A stretch of 64,000 nt of DNA, taken from assembly GCA_963920705.1 (NCBI GenBank), contig OY987227.1, positions 17,571,434-17,635,433 on the forward strand, in the 5' to 3' direction. Within the stretch, counting starts at the first letter, position 1. Each line of letters opens with the position of its first letter. The position numbers were made by a program, and so were the translations under genes. The notes beneath the pieces are model-generated. The model made no database searches, was not told the origin of the DNA, and worked only from the letters and a program-made list of their open reading frames with translations. Positions 24,946 through 38,625 of this stretch are shown here, piece after piece. Origin of the DNA: Odiellus spinosus (lineage: Eukaryota; Arthropoda; Arachnida; Opiliones; Phalangiidae).

Positions 24946-26519
24946 TAGACTTGTAGACGATATAAAAGGTTAAACTCCTCTTTTAATCCAAAAATTTTAA
25001 ATTATTTTGTAATTATTTGATAATTTTACCAGATCAAATCGTATATTATCAAGATCAATTAATAGTCTAGAGATCTAGATAAAGTAAGCAAAAAGGCTTA
25101 TAATATTACATTTTTTCGTTTCACTTTCTATTTAAACGATTGTGTCCGCGAGTACTCTATTAATAAAAGGCAAAGAAAGGGGAAAGAAGAAGCCACGTTA
25201 AATCGATATGGAAAAAATAACACATTTTGACCTTTCTACGTATTAATTTAAAGATATAGTACGGAAGAAAAAGTCGAAAAACATTCAAAAGAGAGGTATC
25301 CCACGCCTATACCCATCATACTTTTGACAACGTATTTCCAGTATAAATGGCAGCAACCACTCCTCCCAAAAAAAGTGAACAAACTCCCACTATTAAAAAA
25401 AAAATCCCGTTATATAGAACCTTGGTGTCAAATAACATATCGCTATTTACCCATTACAAGACTGTACTGATGACCAACCAAGCCAATATCACTTGCAAAA
25501 CCTATCCACCCTCTATAAAGGGAGAGTGAATTTAGAAAAATAGTGATTTATCGATTCTTTGCTTCAAAATATAAGCCCCGTTTGCGAAGTAAAACCCAGA
25601 GGAATTGCGCAAAAATATTTGAAAAATTCTGGTTTTGGTAATAACCAAATCACAGATGTCAGACATTTTGCTTAAAATGTGACTGTCAGGGGCGTTTCTT
25701 GACCTTCGAATGTAATTTTAGTAGTATTTTTGGAAGGATCGTAAAAAAATATTCAAAATACATATGCCATAGGAAAAAAAAAACCCCGCGAGAGTTTGCG
25801 TTCCAGAATCTTTCTACGTCATCAAATAAAAAAAAGAAATAACTATATTTTTGGAATTTTGTTTGGAAGTCAACTCAGGAGTACAATTTTGAATATGGGT
25901 TTTTAATAGTATGATAGGCCTTAGAAAAAAATGTGATAACCTCACTTTAAATATAATCGATTTGGCCTGTAAAATCTGGTAAAAATTCGCGTTGAAAAAG
26001 AACTGAGAACACGCGAAACGAAGGCTTCTAGTATCGGAAGACGGGATATATCGGTGCTTGAGTACCTTAATCCAAGCTAAATATCGCATCTGGGTCATTT
26101 TTAGAGAGGTACAGGTATAGATTTATCATAAAATATCCTAAGCCTTTGGTATAGAGGGTAAAAATGCAATAAAAAAAATTGGAAAAATTGAATAATGATT
26201 GGAAATAGTATAACGAGTATAACTATTAATAGTGTATAAATTCTAAAGAATACCTAAAGTAACCAAAGAAAGGGAGAAGGAAGCAGTAAAATAAAAACTA
26301 CAATAAAAAAATCCACGATAAATTTTTATAGTATCATAAATAAATTTGAATTACCTAGTTTACTTTTAATTTACAAGATTGTTTTCATATCATCAATATG
26401 TTTGCTCAAATATTCGACATATTTTCTTTAGCCCAAGGATGAGCTCCACCTCTCAACTCCGATCATCTAAACTCTAAGATATTACTGGTACTCTTGGATT
26501 GACATTGCTGACGGGAGCG

Positions 26520-26700
26520 GTAAAAATGCATTTTTGATTGCCCTGTCTACGACCCGTTTCGCGTTAGAAAAATGAGATCCGTCTTCTCAATTCCTACTCC
26601 CTTCCGTAGAAAAATGTCGGGGGGGGGGGGGGGACTATGAAGCGCACTCACTAAAGCTAGATATATATTAATTTATTTATTTATTCATGAATTTATGAAT
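26520..26700 (+). repeat. Diverged repeat shared with 61.3 kb, with 15-G tract
   Basis: Order of blocks TTGCCCTG, CCGTTT, GCGCACTCACTAAAGC and AATTTATTTATTTAT matches 61340-61432. A 15-base G run sits at 26619-26633 and a palindromic ATTCATGAATTTATGAATTC follows. Confidence 0.4.
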
Positions 26701-29495
26701 TCATGGTTTCGTTCAATGGCGTAGGGATGAATTTCAGGACCTCATGCACCCATTTACGCGTCCCCCCTTCAAGAGTTTGCTGAACGCTAGGAGCGTCTCA
26801 GGGGAGCCACAAAAATCGTAGTCTAGGTTTCTAACCCTCCAGTCGCTACGTCACTGATTTCATTATACTTTGTATTCTCTTTAACAAAAATCTGATAAAA
26901 GATTTGAACATTTTATCCGAATATAATGTCTGGAAAAATAAGTTAATGTAATACGATTATAAGTACTATTTCTAAACATACGCGTATATACTATATACAT
27001 TGTGTAAAGTTTTACAGCGGGCAATTTTATGGAAATCGTGGCACGTTTATCAAACGTTTTAAAGACCCGAAAGTATTGTTTTAGTAATGTAAGAGCGTTA
27101 ATCACCAGGGTCATTAACGTGCGCTTGGGAATTTTATCTTTTCCTATAGCTACCGTCCATTTACTTTTATTTTAAAAGACTCCAGTTAGATTTTAAAGCA
27201 CGATGTTCGGTGGGTTTTAAATAGAAGACGAAAATAATAAAAAAACAATTATTCCTGGAATAATAAAACCATGGAATTTCGGTACAAAAAATAAATGAAC
27301 TGTAATTTTAGCTTCAATGTCCTGTACATCAATGCTCAGCCAAAACATTAAAATGTGTTTGGGTATTCTTCTGTGTGGGCATTAAATATTTTGTACATAA
27401 ATAATTTTAACAGAACTATGTTTTTTACTTTCATCTTGTACCAGTGATTACTCCCTAATTACTTTTATAAAACGATAAATAAACCATTTGTTCACACGAT
27501 CCTCGAAACAGTTCTACAATAGTTGAAATTAATAAATTATAATAGTTCATAAGGTCTAGAATATAAAAATTAAACATACTGGAAGTTTAAGTTAGAAGTC
27601 TTTGTCAATCTCTAAACCAAATGAAAATGAAATCAGAAACGTTTCGAGTAGAACTAAGTTAAGAATCCTTCTAAACGGATTTAATGACCTGGAATGGACT
27701 AGAATTTGAGCGTACTAGAAGCATATACCGTATAAAATGTTTGGCTTATAAAAAAAAACCTTACGAGGTTCGAGGAATTGGGAGTAACTTGACCATAAAT
27801 GGAGTAGAAAAGAGCATGGGATTGAGGCCGACGCTTTTGCCTTTTGGATAGGTTTTCTTTTGAAAAATTCCCCAACTTTTCGACGGGACAATCTAAAAGA
27901 TCGTTTCTCCAACAACCGACTCCCCCTTCAACCAAGTAAGCCGCTTGTAAGATAGAAAAGAGGCGGACGAATTAAATGGAAAGAAAGAGAGAGAGAGAGC
28001 TATAGAATGATCTCCAAGGAATAATCTCGTCAAAAATCAAAAATATCGCTAGCTATCTCAAATATTTTACTGTACGCTAAAAGATATTACACAACGGTTA
28101 ACAATAAAATAATTAAGCTTTCAAAAGATATTTATCATGTTGTTTTATTTACTTTTTTCTGATTGACGAGACGTCGAGATTAAAAGCAAAAAATGAATTA
28201 AAAACCCTTCTAAATATGAATAGTTTACGAGTTTTGCCAATAACCTAATGACGTGCGCTATATAAACAAAATGAATAGACTTTCAAACTGCAATTTGGAG
28301 AAAAATGTTATGCAGATCTCCATGATTTCTACATAAATTCAGTCTTTTTTCCTGAACGCTGAACTTGTAATACGTTTTCCATAGACAAAAACGAATTGAA
28401 GCCCTTAAGAACCTTGAAGGATAGCGTTCTAGAACTACTTCATGGTAAAACGGCGTCTGCTTATTTATAGGCACCAGCCTCACAAAGTCAAACTTAGATG
28501 AGATTCTTCGTTAGCCATGCTGAGGCGGGTCCACCATTGATCATGATACCAGACTAAAGCTGTCTCAATGTTCTTAGGGACTTCAATTCGTTCTTGATAT
28601 AGACTATTCCTTGAGCATCGATCGAGAGACACACGAGCCAAAGACACTCAAGAATCTTCCCATAGAAGCGAAGAGAGGGGGGTGTGGATAATATCCAGCC
28701 TTAGAAACGGTAACACTTCCCTTCGCAGACAAGTTTTCCGTCGTTAAGTTATACAGAATCTAAGGCTGGTTTCTACTATAAAAGCTATAACTTGACGGGG
28801 GTGTATATAGTAGACCCATTTTCTCTTTAAAACCGCGCCTTATATACGCTTCTCAGTTTCGCGCGCGCGACACAAAAAGAGCGCGGTTATAGCTAGCCTT
28901 TCGATTAATCGATTTAAAACGCGTCTTTCCAGCGAGGGAATTTAGCGCCTAAGAACACGTGACGAAGACATTTTACCCGCCAATGTCTCTTCCTCGCGAT
29001 AAAATGGAAAACAAGATGGGCCGTAATGCCACGGTATTTACGCAACATCACGACTAATTAAAAGTTTTTAAAACCGCTACCAAAGTTAATTTGTTTCAAG
29101 ATTTTCAACTTAAATTGTTTTCTCGTTTAGTATAGGCGGCGAGCTTAATTTAATACCGAGGTTGATTCTTATCCAAAAATCTAGTTACCATGCTGGGTTT
29201 TAAAAAGAAAATCTAGTATAGCTTGGAACAAAATCTTGAGGGTATACAAGCCAACACGGCGGGGCCATAGAGTTAAATCACGGTGTCTAAAAGAACTAAG
29301 AGTATTTAACGACAAACGACAACTTGTAATCAAACTGAAATGTATTTTTTAGTTTAGGCCTATGCCTTTACAACGGTGGCGGCGTACAATAGCATGATCG
29401 TTATATATAGTGATTCAAAACTAGATTCGCGTAACTAAAACGTACCTCAAAATGACACGGGATAAATTCGGGAAATGAAGCGAGCATTTTTCCAA

Positions 29496-29497
<2 letters not shown>

Positions 29498-29539
<42 letters not shown>
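29498..29539 (+). repeat. Poly(A) tract of 42
   Basis: Longest homopolymer in the window. Others are 22 A at 20553, 25 A at 34414, 32 A at 38590, 25 A at 45579 and 23 A at 48871. None clearly ends a retrocopy. Confidence 0.9.
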
Positions 29540-29542
<3 letters not shown>

Positions 29543-31712
29543 AGCTAAAAGCTACTGTCATAATTTTTCAATTATTTTTTAACATTTTCTTTCCTGTCTG
29601 AAATGTAGAAAGCTTATTGGGTTTCAATAATTTGCATAAAGGGTTAGAGGTTTAAGGAAACCTCGCGGTTCTACCGGAATTTCAAATATCTCGATTAGCG
29701 AGACGTGGACTTCAAAAATAGAAAATTTGACATGGAAAAATTTAGTTTCGCAAGTTATATATTATAAAAGCTAATTAACGACAGAAAAATGGAAGTATAG
29801 TTCGAGTTTAAGGGGAGTTGACAACGATCGAAAGACGCGTATAACTTCGTTTCGCATAGTGTATCGTTTCATCGGATTTAATCAGGCTAATCGATAGAAT
29901 TTAATCTAATCAAAAACCAATACATGTCTTGTGGATCGACCGAAGCATAGAGTATATTTATACCAAAGGAAGTAGAAGGATAGGCTTATGGCTTTGTCAA
30001 GACTATTTAAAAGGACGTGCCTCTAGATTTAAATCCGGTTTTCATTACATTATCAGCTACTTCTCTTATTGGCTAGAATATATCGTCAGCTTAAAGGGCC
30101 TAGATTTTCTACTGCCTGTCACCCAGCATTGACACTGTGTCACGTCGCCCCGCTAAACTTGGTTTTAACAAGTAACAGGTTTATGGAAATCTTCTCCAAA
30201 AACGTGTTCGTTGCTAAGACCAAATTATAGAAAGCCGAGAGTAAAGTATCTTATAAAGTAAAAGAAAATTTAAATTATTTCAAACTAAAAACGATGTTCT
30301 AATACAAAACAACGGAAGAAACCGGCCTAAATCAAAGTAGCATCCATGAAAGCTCCTCTTATAATTTTAAATAAAATTTAATCATAGTTTAATCGACCAA
30401 GGGTTTTATATACCGATCAGACATAAGAAAAAGTAGTTTTTAAAAGAATTCCCTATAAAATGAATTATTACACTGCATTTTTCAGTTTTAATATATAATT
30501 TGAAACATATTCAACGGTGCCCTTTACAAATACTAATTTAAACCTACGTCCTCGGGGAATACAAAAGGAAAAGCTTGGGGGTCGCTATACTAAGACGTTA
30601 AGAAGATTAGGAAAAAGACGATAGAATCGCGATATGTATATAGGAATATATAAAGTCATGAAAGCACTTCAGGGCAACCCATGGAAATGAGAAGAATAAA
30701 AAAATAATAACTAGGATGTCATTTTTTAGGCGCTAAGTACAAAACGTCAACAAAGGAAGGGTCTTTGACTCGTTCGCGTCAAAATCTCCTTCGTACTTAT
30801 GCGTAAAATTGAGACAATGAAGTTAAGGCTAGAATGAATTGGCTGCAAAACCTACAATCGCTCTTGTCTCTTACTTTACCCTAACTATCTTCATTTTTCT
30901 GGACGAATAACACTCGAGGAAAGCACTTTTCTATTAGCCGTGGCATAAGTCTCTATAACGTTAACCCCTAAAGGGAGAATCAGCTCCAGCTTTCAGCACG
31001 TACAAACCTATACTAGATTGTATATAGTTTAGCATGCGTTATCTCTCTTACAAGCTTGGAAAAGACAATATTGTAAAGCCATCGCGAAGGGAGAGATTTC
31101 ATAGCGTTTCGAAGTGAGACGACTTGACTAACAACTCTTTTTAAACGGGTAACCTTGTGTTCGTGACAAAAAATCCGCTCGATTTGGACTGATTTTGGTT
31201 TAGCGTGAGGTAAGGGTTGGCTAGTCTATAATTATTTACTATTAGTATTGTATTTCAGTCGCATTAAGAGATTTTCTACCGATTCCCTTTCGTTGAAATA
31301 GTTCGAATCATAGAAAACAAAATTTCAAACAAAACTTTACCTAAAACAGTATGCTTAACATGGATACATGGCGAGTTCCACCTCGCCACCTTTGTGCTCC
31401 TATAGAGTTCAATATTTTGCGGGTTATTTTCTACACTTTATCACCCCCTTCAAATAAATTTCAGCTCACACCACAGCCGTTCGCAGGCCTTTACTGAAAT
31501 GACAACTGACACTTTCTCATTCATCTATAGGTACGAAGTCTGTCTACAATCAGCCCTAAAATAATTGCTGAAGCGGACCGATTTCTAGTTAACTATAAGT
31601 TTCTGCTACAATTTTGACAAGGATATAAAAAAATATAGAGGATAAATTTGGCTTTACTCTATAATGTTCAAGAAAGAGCAAAATAAAAATGGAATTTTAA
31701 GGGTATATTACT

Positions 31713-31746
31713 AGGTTTAACGTTGTGTATAAATCCGCTTGAAGCT
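31713..31746 (-). repeat. Dispersed 45-bp motif, copy 6
   Basis: The complement reads AAGCTTCAAGCGGATTTATA then CACAACGTTAAACC. Confidence 0.6.
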
Positions 31747-32191
31747 TATGCTAGTTTGCAAATTTCTCTTGCCCAAAATTACTATTGCTGCTAGAAAGAA
31801 TCAAGACGAATACCAGGAATAGCCTTATAACTGGAAAAGTTATTGTTAGGATTTATCGTAAGCTTCTTTTTATAGAAGAAAAATTCTCGCCTTTCACAAA
31901 AGTTTTCCATTAATTTTTTTCCCCGCTTGCCTTAGCCTATGAATAACAATTGAATTTTCTTCGGGATCCCGACGTTTTATCGGAATATTCGAAATATAAT
32001 GAAAAAATTGTTGATTTGAATATTTTAGAATAAATTAAAAAAGTTTTTGTTTTCAAGTTAATCATTTAGACACCATTAAGACATGCAAATTAAGTGTGAG
32101 CAAAGTAATACAAGTAAATTCTGGTGGTAATCCAATTTTTATCTATTCCTTATCGTTTAAATATGCCTAATTCTAATAGGCCCGTCGTTAA

Positions 32192-32370
32192 GGAGAGATC
32201 TCCATGAAACCTCCAATAACATTCGATTGGTCGCTGACCCATCAACGCGAAGAAATTCAGGATCTCCATTAATCCATAATTTAATTCTAGCTAATTTGCT
32301 GGTGGATTAGGACTATTTAAACAATAACGAATCGATAGAAAAAAAAATTTTGTTGGGTTACTTTCTCCCT
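32192..32370. mobile_element. TTAA-flanked MITE, shortened copy
   Basis: The right end CTTTCTCCCT is followed by TTAA at 32371-32374; a left end like AGGGAGATC (here GGAGAGATC) follows TTAA at 32188-32191. The bases just before (32135-32182) are a reverse-complement fragment of the same family (CCTTATCGTTTAAAT), showing nesting or partial loss. Confidence 0.55.
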
Positions 32371-32649
32371 TTAAGATAAATATCAATTTTTGAATTCATA
32401 TCAAAATTTGATATCATAATTGGATTCTTTTATACCTAGACAAATTTCAGCGAATAATAAAAAATAAATCTTCGTTTATTTTGTTGCGTAAACATCGGAT
32501 TGGTGCGAAGCTATTGATAAATAACTGAAGGAGATAATGATATTTGTTTAATCCGAATTTGAATATTGGGTCGAGGTATCCGTTAAACTGGCTCTTTCCT
32601 CAGTACTTAATTCGGAAATTCATTCCGTCGTTCATAATTTGTATATTAA

Positions 32650-32745
32650 CAGAAGCCGATGAAACCTTCCTTTGAAGGTTAATAATCCGATGTCCCTCTT
32701 GGTTGGGGGTAAATTTTCCTATTTTACTGGTTTCATCTGCTTCTG
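32650..32745. mobile_element. Short deleted MITE of the CAGAAGCCG family
   Basis: A 96-bp derivative starting CAGAAGCCGATGAAACC and ending GGTTTCATCTGCTTCTG. The flanks ATATTAA and CTATTAA match at 6 of 7 bases, as expected of a decayed 7-bp duplication. The central sequence is mostly lost. Confidence 0.7.
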
Positions 32746-34400
32746 CTATTAAGAAAAGCCCGCCACCAAAAGGGGGGGGGGGAGTGAAATTCTAATAGCA
32801 AAAACTAATTAAGGCAAATTATTGAGTAATTTAAGTCCGTGGAACATAGGGTTGGACCGTTAAAGGGTCAAATGAAATCGTTATGAAAATAATTATAGCA
32901 ATATAGCGTGACCATAACGATCTTTGTATTCCATTTGCAATAAAAATAAGAAAAGTATTCGTATAAGCTCTTTATATATACTTAAAAATTCAAAGCTAAA
33001 CTTCTGAGAAAGCTGAGAGAGATTATTATATATGCTTTTATACAATGTTTTAAACTATATATAAGGAATAAAAATAGTTATATGAAGCATAAACAAATAA
33101 TATGTACATAAAAACAAAAGTATAGTTTTGTTATAAAATAACAAATTCAAATCATTTTGTAATTTACCGAGTAAATTATCAGTTTCCAAAATTATGGTAA
33201 TTTTAGAATTCTACCGACGACGCTGACGCAATTAGTTGTTTTCTAAATTTACCTTCTACACTTGAACGATCCAAGTATTATTTAAAATCAACATTGTTTC
33301 TCGTTATCTATCCCAGGGTCATATAACCAGGACACAAAAGGTAGTTAATTAGGAAATGGATATTGAATATAAAATTCTTACATTAAACATTAAAAATGTT
33401 CAGAGGGTATCTCTTTTCAGGGATTACCTCGGGGGGAGGGGAGTTAAAATAAAGGTTCGAGTTTCATATTTTCAATTAACTTGATGAAATTACAGTACCT
33501 ATACGAAAGGTCATTTTTATTAAACATTAAAACGACGTCTCGTCAACGCGAATTCATTATACATAAAGATAAATTATAGATAAAGGTACTTCGAACCGAG
33601 AAAAACCTTGACCTTTCGAGTTTAACCTTTAGATAATAAAAGTTTAAAAGAATATATATTAATGAAAAACAAAAATGTTGAAGTTTAATATAGGTTCATA
33701 GGTAATTATAGGGATAATCGAAGAGATAGTCACTGACAAGGAGGGAGTGTAATATTTGTAGTGATTATTAAGTGAAAATTAACCTTTCAGTGATATGGTC
33801 GCTTTCGGGAGGTCTTTTTTGTGAAAGTACTGAATCCAGAAAGTTCTATCTTTCAACACGTCATTAATAGGGGAAAAAATATAATATATAGATTTTTGTA
33901 ATTTTTACTAATCTTAAACCTTTCAATCCAGAGGTTTAAATTTAGAATAGGGTTTTTAATATTATGTAAAAACTAAAAATACTATGCAACGGCTTTAAAA
34001 AATTATGACAGCCTCGCTTTTAATTTATAAATAAATAACTTTGTAATTAAAAGGCAGATTTCAATTATTGATTATAGATAACCAATAAAATACGATAGAA
34101 AATTAGTTTACCCTATCATATTCTTCAATTAACTTAACAAAGACCGCGCGTGCGTCGATATGGCCAGAGGCAATGCATTTAATTTAATCAGATTATTTGG
34201 AAGCCGGCCGTGTTTGAGATAGGACAAGATTTAGGGTGTGGGGTTATTTTTAACGCTCTTTAAAGGGCAAACTTCCTATTCTCTTTGGAACTTGGGGAAA
34301 CATAATTTATGTTTTTAAAACAACCCCCGAAGGCGATTTTTATAGACTTTTGTTTCTATATATATGACCTGGATCGAGGCAAAAGAAGTTTAAACCTTAA

Positions 34401-34699
34401 AGGGAGCCTGAAGAAAAAAAAAAAAAAAAAAAAAAAAACGGTAGCCATATTGTGCTGATAAAACAGTAATACAGTAAAACAAAAGTTTACTCAAAAATTA
34501 AGGTTTTAGCCCCCCCCCCCCTTTGGACTAAATTAAATCTTCCACCATCTTGTTAAAACGTTAGAAATTTAAAAGTACTTATGTGTATACCGTGTTTTGG
34601 CAAATTTAACTATTTTAGATTATTTTTTTGTACTAAATAACATATTTTACGGTCAAAGAAATCTAAAAATGATTACAGACGATTTCCTTCAGTCTCCCT
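34401..34699. mobile_element. TTAA-flanked MITE with internal poly(A) and poly(C)
   Basis: A 299-bp element. TTAA occurs at 34397-34400 and 34700-34703. The left terminus AGGGAGCCTGAAGAAA matches the complement of the right terminus (AGGGAGACTGAAGGAAA). Inside are 25 A's at 34414-34438 and 12 C's at 34510-34521. No coding capacity. Confidence 0.65.
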
Positions 34700-35369
34700 T
34701 TAATTATAAATTAATGGGTTTTTATCTCGTCTCTTCAGCTTCGGTAAATTAGTAACGTAGTTGTAATAAAATGATAACGGAAAAGTGGGAGTAAAACTCG
34801 TAATTTTCATTTTTATTTCTGAGTTTTTACTTCAACGGGTTGCCAATTACTTTTCATTAAAATTATACATGCACCAAGAAAAAAAAGTTAAAATAAAAAG
34901 GCGTAATGAATATTATAGGGACGGCGATTAGACAATTATTTTAATGTATGACTATTTGAGCGTGTAACAATATCACGGGGGTGTATTCAATAACCTAAAT
35001 TAAGGTCATAAATATATAATGACGATTAAAGCGCCAAGTTTCATGTTGATTAAAAAACTTCAAATGGTTTAAGACTAATTTTCTACCGAGGTTTTTCTAT
35101 ATTAGCTGCAAAACAGTTACCTTACACCCAAAAAATGCGACAAAAATACCTTATCTAACTGTAATCTCTAACAGGATAAAATTTGTATGACAACACGTGA
35201 GGTTGAAAGGTCAAATTACAGGTATTTTTAATTGATTATTTTATCTTGAATTAGGTTCATACAAACGGTTATACAAGTTGAACTTGTTTTTAAATCATTT
35301 TTGTTACGAGTATTTTAAAATTTAAAGGATAACTTGTTATCAGAATGTATAGAATTCATTCAATTCTGT

Positions 35370-35661
35370 CAAGAAGGATCAGATAAGGAGAGGAAAAGTG
35401 GGAACGGCGCGGCTCCTACTGCGTCGGCCTAAACTCCCACTCTGGGAGAACGGGGGACAGACGGGGGTAGAGATGCTTCGTGGTAAATTGTTGTCACGTG
35501 GGTAAAACGAATCCTTTATGAGACGCGCTAGCTAGCGACCACGTGACAACAGTTTACCTCGAGAATTTCCTATCCCCCCTTTCCACCCGAGTGGGAGGTT
35601 GGCTCTTCTCTCTCTAACTCAACGCAGCCCCACTTTTCCTCTCCTTATCTGATCCTTCTTG
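35370..35661. mobile_element. MITE of the CAAGRAGG family, copy 1
   Basis: A 292-bp, comparatively GC-rich element. Terminal inverted repeats of about 33 bp begin CAAGAAGGATCAGATAAGG and are essentially perfect. It is flanked by the 7-bp direct repeat ATTCTGT (35363-35369 and 35662-35668). The interior also folds (TTGTCACGTGG paired with CCACGTGACAA), making the element a near-palindrome. No open frame for a transposase. Confidence 0.85.
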
Positions 35662-36968
35662 ATTCTGTTCAAGCGGAATTAGCAAAATGAGAATAATAGA
35701 TGAGTATATGTTAAATCTCATATGGAAAAAGTAGTCGCCAAATTAACACTCCAACACGAATATATACTGAGGTTAAAGTAGGTATATATGCTTGAAATGG
35801 GAAACGTTTATTTTACACTAAAAGCTTAACGTCTGTGTGTGCGCGCGGTGGGGGGGGGGGGGTAACTAAGTAATTATTTTCATATACACTTACGTCACAA
35901 TATGAATAGGAATACATCTATACTGCGCTATAAAGCAATTCTCCGTCTCTATGGAGATGAAAACAGTATGCAGCCTATTATCCACCCTATTAATACACAT
36001 TCAGTTGCAATTCAGCAAATACTTTCGAAATGGGTGCAAGAGAGGTTCTCTAAAAGAATTATCATTCTCACACAACGCTATACATTACATATAAAAAACA
36101 GGACTGCGCGCTGCCAAATTCTAGTACATTTAAAGTTTTATATATACAAAGTAGTAGTCTCGTTAATAATTTTAATAAATTTTTATATACTATACTTTGA
36201 TAGTCACTGGTTAACGAATAAAGTGTTTTAGTTTAGGCTTACCACATGGTAATGCTGGTATAGACTATGCCTCCGTAGTTGCGAAACAGCGTTATTACTA
36301 TAGTTTACAGAAAAACTAATTCTATTTCTGACTTTTGGAGACTGATAATGTTTATGACGTAATAAAATTCCGAAATATTACAATTTTTGTCGCAACAACT
36401 GGGGATTTTGCGTGATAATCAAACATTTTCTTATCTACGAAGTGTTAATAAAACGGTAAGTTACATTCGAAAAATAATGTCCTACTACCCCTTTAGGATG
36501 AGTTTGGAACGTGTTTCCCTTAAATTCAAAAATAATATATAATCTATTCCACATTAAATTGGCAGCACCACACCAACAGTATATAAAAACTATTCTTAAG
36601 AGTATCAGTCTGTAATGCTATGCATACAAACACGCATCAGTCAAAATCATATATCAAAGCAGCGTGTGGGGCTTTACAAACACGATTTACTAATTAGTTT
36701 AAGATAATTATACGTAATTTCATAAGTCTATTATAAGATAATATTAGACTTATGGTAATTTTTAAATTTCGAGCACATTTAAAAAGACACAAAGTTTTTC
36801 TTATGGATTTCACAGCGTGTGAACCAGGGAAAAATATAAAAAGCTTGAACTTCGTACCGGTTTCGGAAAGGATTTTGAACGAGGCTTTAAGTAGGGTTTA
36901 AATATCACCTTGGCAGCGCATAAAAAGCTAATTCGAGGTGGCTAAGCCGTAGTACTTTTCAAAACTAC

Positions 36969-37012
36969 TTTTCCATTTAAGATATTTAACATTATGTATG
37001 AATCCGCTATAG
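36969..37012 (-). repeat. Dispersed 45-bp motif, copy 7
   Basis: The complement reads ATAGCGGATTCATACATAAT then GTTAAATATC and a TTAAATGGAAAAG tail, sharing both halves of the consensus. Confidence 0.6.
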
Positions 37013-38589
37013 TTCTATACATAGTTTGTTAACCTCTCACTAATATACAGGATTAGTTATAATTCTGAAACTTTTAGGCGACGATCGAGAGAATCTAATT
37101 CGGTTATAGAGGTCGTCTAATAAATTAGACGAAATAGAGTTAAAAGCGAGAGATTTCTATAGGAGTAAGGTTGTCTTAACGAAAATTATATCTACACGCC
37201 TTCCATTCCATCGCGTGTAATTCAGCGAACAGTCTCTAATGGAAGAGATACAAAAATCAAAGTCCGTGAAACACGAAATAGTCCGAAGCTACGCGGTGGA
37301 TTGTTTTAGCAACACTCAATGGAATTAAAAGGGAAAAATATACGTATATTATATATTCTACTTCAACTTGGCAACACGCGTAAAGTATAGACAAGAGTTT
37401 TCTTCACGGTTTGTTGACGTAAAGGTCAAGGAAGCCTAGCTTCTCGTGCATTGTCTATTCGATGTAGAATATGGTAGAGTAGTCAGAATAGCACGTTAAT
37501 GTAGTGTTTTTAGATAGTATATAACGCAAGACTCTAATCTTCTATCTAGTCTCCAAATTGTAGTGATAGAAAGGACCGGTCACAGGAAGCCTATAAGCGA
37601 GCTTAACTTTGTACGTGCTAAAAGATACAAACTGATTTAATCTATTGTTTAAAGGGCTTCAAAGAATATAGGATCCAAAAAACACAAAACATAAAAAAAT
37701 TCGGATATTATGTTATGGTCGTTGGGTCTATTATCAATTTGGTAAAAAGCTATATATAGTCATTCCATCTCTAGTTGTTAACACGGGCAAAGTCTGGGTT
37801 CTTCTATATTTAAGTCAAAAAGGGACAAGCAATTGAAAAACAAGCTTGAACACAAAAGCCCAAATTACACAGCGTGCGAGATTTTTCCCATCTAAACAAT
37901 TAGGAACGCTTTTGTCCTTGATTGCGTATCTCCTTAAAAATCACGGAGATAGCTGCTGGTAGCCTATCTTCGAACGTGGTGACAGCAATTATAGATAAGA
38001 ACAGAAGAGCAGTGTACACATTCGTGATTGCAATCAATACGCAATGTCTTAATTGCATCATTCAATTTCCAAGGTTTTTAAATTGATTATAAAATTGGAT
38101 AAACCGATTAACTATAATCTTGATAATTCAACAACCGGTACCTTTTGGACTTAATTTTAACGCTTAAAAATTCGAAAACCTAATATATATCTGTACTACC
38201 AGCCTCAAATAGCGTCTAATTAACGGTAAATTAATTACGTAATTATGTTCAAAATATATATAACAATTTATAAATACTTTTTGTGTATTTAAAACATGTT
38301 CTTTACCCTTAAACGCCAAACGAAAATATTGCAAATCTTAGGCTTAAACTTACGTGAAGTTCTGCGAGTGGTTTATTTCAAGACACGCCGCCACACGGGA
38401 AAAATTGGAACTATCGCGAGATTTGGCACGCGCTTGAATTCGTAAAAATCAATGAAATCAAGATTGTTTAGTGGGCGGAAATTCCAGCGCTTTGCTCGAA
38501 AGATAGCTATCCTACAATTACCTCGAGAGATAAAAATGGCGCGATAATTTGGCCACTTCCCTTTTCTGAAAATTAAAAATTTTCTCTCG

Positions 38590-38625
<36 letters not shown>

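Larger units (their letters stand above)
19240..32187. other. Long region without a supportable gene
   Basis: Contains the minisatellite at 21.8 kb, the hairpin at 22.0 kb, solitary TTAA-type ends, pyrimidine-rich DNA at 23.98-24.17 kb and the repeat at 26.5 kb. No pair of splice-linked exons was recognised. Confidence 0.5.
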